A DNA stretch of 64,000 nucleotides from Streptomyces peucetius (GTDB lineage: Bacteria; Actinomycetota; Actinomycetes; Streptomycetales; Streptomycetaceae): assembly GCF_025854275.1 (NCBI RefSeq), contig NZ_CP107567.1, positions 4,340,001 through 4,404,000 on the forward strand. Reading direction: 5' to 3'. Both the position numbers and the translations under genes were made by a program. How positions within the stretch are numbered: the first letter of the stretch is position 1; each line of letters starts with the position of its first letter. The notes under the pieces were generated by a model. It was given only the letters and a program-made list of their open reading frames with translations. It was not told the DNA's origin and made no database searches. Positions 59,448-64,000 of this stretch are shown one piece after another.

Positions 59448-60767
59448 ATGCCTTTTGAGGACGAGCTCGGTGAGGCGATGCGCCGCACCGGGGACACCTT
59501 CCGGCCCTCCGACCGGCCGGGGCTGGTGGACGGCGGGATGACCCGCGGGCGCCGCCGGCTGGCCCGCCGACGGGCAGTCGCCGTGACCGGCAGTGTCCTG
59601 GCCCTGGCCACGGTGGGGGTGGCGGGCGGATACGCGACCGGCTCGCTCGGACCGGACGACGGCAAGGCGTCGGCCGCGGCTCCGGCCACGCCGACGGCTC
59701 CGGAATCGGTGGCGGCAGGCAATGTCACCGAGGAACAGATGATCGAGACCTTCAAGGGCCTTCTCCCCGAGGGAAGGACCACCCGCGAGGAAGGCAGCGG
59801 CACCACCGAGGCACCCGAGCGCCCCGACGGCCCAAAGGGACCTTTGCAGGGCCCCCATGTCTCCCTGGTCTTCGACGACGGCGGCGGCGCGGCGGCCATA
59901 AGCCTCGGCGTGAGCGTCGTCGATCCGGCGGGCAAGAGCGCCGCGGATGCCGTGACCTGCCCGTCGCAGGCGTTCGTGCAGCACTACGCGTGCACGGAGG
60001 AGACGCTGTCCGACGGCTCCCGGTACATGCTGTTCCAGGGCTACGAGTACCCGGACCGGCGTGAGGACACCAAGTTGTGGCGGGCCACGCTGATCACGTC
60101 CGAGGGCGTGATGGTCGACGCGAGCGAGTGGAACGCGCCCGCGCAGAGGGGGGTCGAGGTCAGCCGGCCGGCCCCGCCGCTGACGGCGGCACAGATGAAG
60201 GCGCTGGTGACCGATCAGGCGTGGCGCACGATCGGTGCGCAGCTCGGCGAACCCCTCAAGGAGAGTCCCGAGCCCGGCCAGTCCGCAGGCGCCCCGGTGA
60301 ACAAGGTCCTCGCGTCGCTGCTCCCCGCGGACCTGAAGATCGTCGACCAGCAGGGCGACCCCGGATACGGGTTCGTCGTGGCCGACGACGGCCGGGGTGC
60401 GAGCTTCATCCAGGTGAACGCCCAGACCGGTATGCAGGACGTCTTCACCGGCGACGCCACCACTCTCCCCGACGGCACCAAGGTCATGGTGAAGAAGGAG
60501 AACAACCCCGACGACAAGGGAGGTTCCGGTGCCGTCGGCTGGACGGTGGACACCCTGCGCCCCGACGGCTTCCGGGTCGTGATGATGGCCTTCAACGCGC
60601 CGGGCCAGGGACAGGACGCCAGCCGCGCGGAGCCGGTGCTGACGATCGAGCAGATGAGGGCCATCGTCCTCGACGAGAAGTGGCGCGCGGCGGCCGGACG
60701 ACCGGCGACGGAAGCGGCCGGGCCGCTCACTTCGCGTCCGAGTAGCGCTCCACCACCGCGATCGTGA
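59448..60767 (+). CDS. Membrane-anchored partner of the ECF sigma factor
   Basis: 439-aa protein beginning PFEDELGEAMRRTGDTF, a short cytoplasmic domain seen behind SigE-type sigma genes, followed by RRRLARRR and one membrane segment at about residues 42-60. The outer part (about 380 residues) is Pro/Gly-rich with two similar modules, each ending LTAAQMKALV or LTIEQMRAIV. Possibly an anti-sigma factor. ATG 59448 or GTG 59436 may be used. Its last 41 bp overlap the end of the convergent polymerase gene. Confidence 0.75.
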   Translation: MPFEDELGEAMRRTGDTFRPSDRPGLVDGGMTRGRRRLARRRAVAVTGSVLALATVGVAGGYATGSLGPDDGKASAAAPATPTAPESVAAGNVTEEQMIETFKGLLPEGRTTREEGSGTTEAPERPDGPKGPLQGPHVSLVFDDGGGAAAISLGVSVVDPAGKSAADAVTCPSQAFVQHYACTEETLSDGSRYMLFQGYEYPDRREDTKLWRATLITSEGVMVDASEWNAPAQRGVEVSRPAPPLTAAQMKALVTDQAWRTIGAQLGEPLKESPEPGQSAGAPVNKVLASLLPADLKIVDQQGDPGYGFVVADDGRGASFIQVNAQTGMQDVFTGDATTLPDGTKVMVKKENNPDDKGGSGAVGWTVDTLRPDGFRVVMMAFNAPGQGQDASRAEPVLTIEQMRAIVLDEKWRAAAGRPATEAAGPLTSRPSSAPPPRS

Positions 60768-62412
60768 ACGGGAACCGCACCGGCGTCTCCCCGAAGGCGA
60801 TCCGCCCGGCCAGCTCACCGGCCGAGCGGATCGCCTCGGCCACGTCCTCGGCCTCCTCGGCGGGACAGTGCACGATCACCTCGTCGTGCTGGAAGAACAC
60901 CAGCTCCGCCCGCATCTCCGCCGTGGCCCGCCGCAGCGCCGCCAGCATCAGCAGCGCCCAGTCGGCGGCGCTGCCCTGCACCACGAAGTTCCGGGTGAAA
61001 CGGCCCCGGGCCCTCGCGTTCGCCGACGCGTAGCCAGGTGTGAACCCGGACTCGTGGGTTGCCGACTCCATGGGCTCCTGGGGGAGGCCCGCCTCGTCGT
61101 CCTCGCCCGCCCCGACGGCCCGGGGGCTGGTGCGCCCCAGCCAGGTCCGTACGAGCCTGCCTTCCTCGCCCGCCCTGGCCGCGTCGTCCACATAGGCCAC
61201 CGCGCGGGGGAACCTGCGGCGGAGCGCCGCCAGGTTCTTCAGGCCGTCGCCCGACGTCTGGCCGTAGACGGCGCCGAGCAGCGCCAGTTTGGCGTGGGCG
61301 CGGTCGCCGGAGAAAGCGCGGTCCGACAGGGCGGTGTAGAGGTCGCCGTCGTGTCCCGCGACCTCCATCAGACCGTGGTCCCGCGAGATCGCCGCGAGCA
61401 CCCGCGGCTCCATCTGATCGGCGTCGGCCACGACGAGACGCCAGCCGTCGTCCGCGACGACGGCACGCCGGATCACCTTCGGGATCTGCAGGGCACCGCC
61501 GCCGTTGGTCGTCCAGCGGCCGGAGACCGTACCGCCCGGCAGGTACTCGGGCCGGAAACGGCCGTCGCGCACCCAGTTCTGGAGCCAGCCCCAGCCGTGC
61601 GCCGTCCAGATCCGGTACAGCTTCTTGTACTCGATCAGCGGGTCGACGGCCGGGTGGTCGATCTCCGCGAGCTCCCAGCGCCGGGTCGAGCGCACCTTGA
61701 TGCCGGCCTGGGCGAACGCCTTGATCACGTCCGCCGGCAGGTCCGGCCGCACCCGCCGGCCGAAGGCCGCCGACACCTCGTCCGCGAGCTCCGCCAGCCG
61801 ACGCGGCTCGCCCCCGCCCGCGTACCGCTCGCCGAGCAGTTCGTGCAGCACCTCGCGGTGCACATCGGCGCGCCACGGGAGTCCCGAGCGGCTCATCTCC
61901 GCCGCCACCAGCATGCCCGCCGACTCGGCGGCCGTCAGCAGCCGCATCCGTTCCGGGTGCTCTGCGGCCGAGTGTCTTCGTTGCTGGTCGGCGTAGACCT
62001 CGAGCAGTGCCTCCAGCGGCACTGCGACCGGCTGCGGCTCGAACAGGGAGGACTGGGAGCCGGGCTCGGCCGCACGGGAGGGCGGGTCGGGCGGCATGGG
62101 CGCGTTGCGCAGGCGCGCCCAGGCGGCCGCCGCCGAGCGCGGCTCGCCGAGCCGCCCCTCGTGGCCCAGCAGCAGGAGCTCGGCGCTCTCGATGTCGTAG
62201 CACCGCTCGACGCGGACGCCGGCAGCCAGCAGCCGGGGACAGACCTCCGCGGTGGACCGCCACACCCACCGCTCGACCTCCGGCCGGCTTCGGACCGCCT
62301 CGACGAGGTCGGGCTCCTCAAGGACCGGCCCCGCGGGCAGGCCGTCAGGGCCGAGGGGGACGAGCCGAGCTCCCTCCCCTTCGGCCGCCGCCAGAGCCCA
62401 CCGTCCGCCCAT
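60727..62412 (-). CDS. Family-A DNA polymerase with 3'-5' exonuclease-like domain
   Basis: 561-aa protein, PolA-like but without the 5' nuclease domain. Polymerase motif A is VADADQMEPRVLAA, motif B is DRAHAKLALLGAVYGQT and motif C is FFQHDEVIVH. The N-terminal exonuclease-like domain has few of the metal ligands, so proofreading is doubtful. It corresponds to S. coelicolor SCO3434. ATG 62412 is chosen: it starts GGRWALAAAE as in homologues, and CACACT lies 7 nt upstream (leaderless). Confidence 0.9.
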   Translation of the reverse strand: MGGRWALAAAEGEGARLVPLGPDGLPAGPVLEEPDLVEAVRSRPEVERWVWRSTAEVCPRLLAAGVRVERCYDIESAELLLLGHEGRLGEPRSAAAAWARLRNAPMPPDPPSRAAEPGSQSSLFEPQPVAVPLEALLEVYADQQRRHSAAEHPERMRLLTAAESAGMLVAAEMSRSGLPWRADVHREVLHELLGERYAGGGEPRRLAELADEVSAAFGRRVRPDLPADVIKAFAQAGIKVRSTRRWELAEIDHPAVDPLIEYKKLYRIWTAHGWGWLQNWVRDGRFRPEYLPGGTVSGRWTTNGGGALQIPKVIRRAVVADDGWRLVVADADQMEPRVLAAISRDHGLMEVAGHDGDLYTALSDRAFSGDRAHAKLALLGAVYGQTSGDGLKNLAALRRRFPRAVAYVDDAARAGEEGRLVRTWLGRTSPRAVGAGEDDEAGLPQEPMESATHESGFTPGYASANARARGRFTRNFVVQGSAADWALLMLAALRRATAEMRAELVFFQHDEVIVHCPAEEAEDVAEAIRSAGELAGRIAFGETPVRFPFTIAVVERYSDAK

Positions 62413-62472
62413 GGGTTCGAGTGTGGCAGCAGGGTCGGACAATGCCGCCGCCGTCCGGCCGGGAGCCGGTCA

Positions 62473-63033
62473 TCACCGGGTGAGGCTCCGGACGGCGCGG
62501 GCCGGGTTGCCGACGGCGAGCACTCCGGCCGGCAGGTCCCTGACGACGACCGATCCCGCGCCCACGACCGTGTTCTCGCCGATCGTGACCCCGGGGCAGA
62601 CGATCACGCCGCCGCCGAGCCATACGTTGTCGCCGATCGTGATCGGCGACGCCTTCTCCCAGCCCGCGCGGCGACGCTCCGCGTCCATGTCGTGCGCCGG
62701 GGTCAGGAGTTGGACACCGGGGCCGATCTGCACGTCGGACCCGACGGTGATGGGAGCGGCGTCGAGGAAGACCGCTTGGAAGTTGATGAACGTACGGTCC
62801 CCGATGGTGATGTAGCGCCCGTAGTCGCAGTGGAACGGCGGCCGGATGCGCACGTCCTTGCCGAGCGAGCCGATCAGTTCACCGAGGATCGCCGTCCGCT
62901 CGGCGGGGTCGGCGCCGCTGTACGTGTTGTACGCGGCGCAGAGTTCGGCGCGGCGCAGCGTGTCCGCGCTCAGCTCTTCGTCGTCCGGGAGGTACCAATC
63001 GCCCGCCAGCATCCGGTTCTTGTTCTCGCCCAT
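62473..63033 (-). CDS. Maltose/galactoside-type O-acetyltransferase
   Basis: 186-aa trimeric left-handed beta-helix enzyme that transfers acetyl from acetyl-CoA to sugars. The N-terminal helical part (MLAGDWYLPDDEELSADTLR) precedes hexapeptide repeats, with the catalytic His in LLTPAHDMDAERRRAGWE and the CoA loop VWLGGGVIVCPGVTIG. GGAAGG lies before ATG. It is divergent from the lipoprotein gene and 60 bp ahead of the polymerase gene on the same strand. Confidence 0.9.
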   Translation of the reverse strand: MGENKNRMLAGDWYLPDDEELSADTLRRAELCAAYNTYSGADPAERTAILGELIGSLGKDVRIRPPFHCDYGRYITIGDRTFINFQAVFLDAAPITVGSDVQIGPGVQLLTPAHDMDAERRRAGWEKASPITIGDNVWLGGGVIVCPGVTIGENTVVGAGSVVVRDLPAGVLAVGNPARAVRSLTR

Positions 63034-63072
63034 GGATGGCCCTTCCTCGATCCCCGCTGCTTCCCCCTCAGT

Positions 63073-63084
63073 AGGATCGATCCT
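63073..63084. promoter_or_regulatory. Palindrome in the acetyltransferase-lipoprotein intergenic region
   Basis: AGGATCGATCCT is a perfect 12-bp palindrome flanked by GTAG and CTAC. It lies in the 102-bp divergent promoter region and may be an operator. Confidence 0.35.
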
Positions 63085-63135
63085 GCTACGCCGCCGACGA
63101 CGGTGGCGGGTTCATGGACAGGGCGGGGCAGTTCG

Positions 63136-63810
63136 GTGCGCGGTGCGGTGCGAGGACGGGTGCGGGGCGCGGCTCTCGGGGTGGTGGCGGCAGTGCTGGT
63201 CACGGCGGTGACGACCGGCTGTTCGGCGGAAACGACGCCGTCCCCGGCGAAGAAGGCCGGCGGGACGGCGGTTCCGCAGGACGAGACCGCCGGGGAGGAC
63301 AAGGCCCCGGCCGGGGGCGGCCCGGTCGGAGCCGCCGGCTCGCCGTGCCCCATGCCGGTCACCTTCGACCTCGCGGCGCACTGGAAGCCGAAGGCCGTCG
63401 AGACCGCTGCCGTGGACGACGAGTTCGCCGGTCTCCTCGAACGGGGCCCGGTCGCCCTCGTGTGCGAGATCGATGCGAAGCCCGCCGGGAACATCGGCTT
63501 CATCCGGGTGTGGGCCGGTGCCGACGCCGGCGGCGACACCCGCAAGGCGCTGGAGGCGTTCGTCGAGGCCGGCACCGAGCGCCGCAGCAAGGTGGCGTAC
63601 ACCGCGACCGGGGCCGGCACGTTCGAGGCGACCGAGGTCACTTACGTCGTCACCGGCGAGCTCCTCGACGAGCCGAAGCCAGAGCGTGCCTTCGCCGTGG
63701 CCACACCGAAGGGCGTGGTGGTCGTCGACCTCGGCGGGCTGGACGCCGAGGAGCACGAGCAGATGCTCCCGGCGTACGAACTGGCCAAGAAGACCCTGCG
63801 CAGCTCCTGA
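63136..63810 (+). CDS. Small secreted lipoprotein (DUF3558-like position)
   Basis: About 224-aa lipoprotein: basic n-region, hydrophobic core and lipobox VTTGC at about residue 28, then a Thr/Pro/Lys/Gly-rich linker. The mature domain begins CPMPVTFDLAAHWKPKAV and includes VALVCEIDAKPAGNIGFIRVW, then EVTYVVTGELLDEPKPERAFAVA. No catalytic motif known to me. GTG 63136 is the likely start; GTG 63148 and 63160 are also in frame. Confidence 0.78.
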   Translation: MRGAVRGRVRGAALGVVAAVLVTAVTTGCSAETTPSPAKKAGGTAVPQDETAGEDKAPAGGGPVGAAGSPCPMPVTFDLAAHWKPKAVETAAVDDEFAGLLERGPVALVCEIDAKPAGNIGFIRVWAGADAGGDTRKALEAFVEAGTERRSKVAYTATGAGTFEATEVTYVVTGELLDEPKPERAFAVATPKGVVVVDLGGLDAEEHEQMLPAYELAKKTLRSS

Positions 63811-63865
63811 CCGAGCGGCTCCTGACCGGGCGTCTCCCGTCCGCCGGCCTGCGGCCCACCGCCGC

Positions 63866-64000
63866 TCACTTCGTCCGCCGGCAGCCGGCCGTCGCCGCGA
63901 GGACGGCGATCGCCGCACACGCGCCGAGTGCCGTCCCGGCGATCGCCCACGGCACCACCACCGTCACGGGTGCCGAGAGCGCGGCGAGCGCCGCACCCAG
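63866..64000 (-). CDS. C-terminal end of a membrane protein (partial)
   Basis: 44 codons of a minus-strand gene that enters from beyond the right edge. The text LGAALAALSAPVTVVVPWAI and GTALGACAAIAVLAATAGCR is a pair of membrane helices ending RRTK and TGA. It could be an ABC permease or another membrane protein; too little is seen. Confidence 0.55.
   Translation of the reverse strand: MGAALAALSAPVTVVVPWAIAGTALGACAAIAVLAATAGCRRTK

Noticed and set aside
15000..62300. Many long open frames antisense to acs, hppA, topA, the lyase and the polymerase
   Set aside because: They are shadows of genes with strong third-position GC; their products are low-complexity Arg/Ala/Gly/Pro text and match no family.
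40..63900. CRISPR arrays
   Set aside because: No regularly spaced identical repeats with unique spacers were seen; the tandem arrays at 33.3, 37.1 and 45.7 kb have no spacers.

Overview
The window is about 64 kb of very GC-rich DNA with strongly GC-biased third codon positions, GTG and TTG starts, 4-bp stop/start overlaps and many apparently leaderless genes. Gene content and order (wblA beside a large PBP and two ArsA-like ATPases; crp-nth; acs; ssd-tad pilus genes; bldG-apgA; hppA; topA-tmk-holB) are those of a Streptomyces chromosome core, in reverse orientation to the S. coelicolor numbering as I remember it (about SCO3580 down to SCO3540, then about SCO3434). Species cannot be named from the sequence alone.

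Layout. 1-7.3 kb: a truncated penicillin-binding protein, the developmental regulator WblA, a pair of translationally coupled ArsA-type ATPases, then a co-directional run of DUF4177 protein, RidA, NUDIX and MBL-fold hydrolase. 7.3-11.3 kb: crp, divergent endonuclease III, a CoA-type NUDIX protein and a MarP-like membrane serine protease. 11.3-21 kb: alpha/beta hydrolase, holin-like protein, nhaA, acs, a SulP-carbonic anhydrase fusion and a deacetylase-like lipoprotein. 21-30 kb: a CooC-like ATPase, a degenerate Fic-like protein, an HAD phosphatase, a 6C small RNA, and a Tad/Flp pilus operon that starts with the septum-site gene ssd. 30-39 kb: DEAD-box helicase, bldG-apgA, the proton pyrophosphatase hppA, a lipoprotein and a methyltransferase. 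40-49 kb: topA, a membrane/thymidylate-kinase fusion (tmk), holB and a secreted peptidase, ending at a tRNA-Thr gene.

Downstream of tRNA-Thr (49.4-55.5 kb) the character changes. There is an IS1380-type transposase scrap, a chopped oxidoreductase gene, an SRPBCC gene with about five frameshifts, a CapA gene with three, and a YrhB/Imm35-type gene with one amber stop, mixed with intact GYD and phosphoribosyltransferase-hydrolase genes. This looks like a decaying accessory island at a tRNA integration hotspot. 55.5-64 kb returns to intact genes: a family 8 polysaccharide lyase with a LacI-type operator, an ECF-like sigma factor with a membrane partner, a family-A DNA polymerase lacking the 5' nuclease, a sugar acetyltransferase, a lipoprotein and the end of a membrane protein.

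The most notable signals are the 6C RNA at 24.26 kb between the HAD and ssd genes, the recurrent -10 element 6-8 nt in front of many start codons (leaderless transcription), a perfect DnaA box upstream of ssd, two unusual degenerate or tandem repeat tracts (33.3 and 37.1 kb), and the decayed island after tRNA-Thr.
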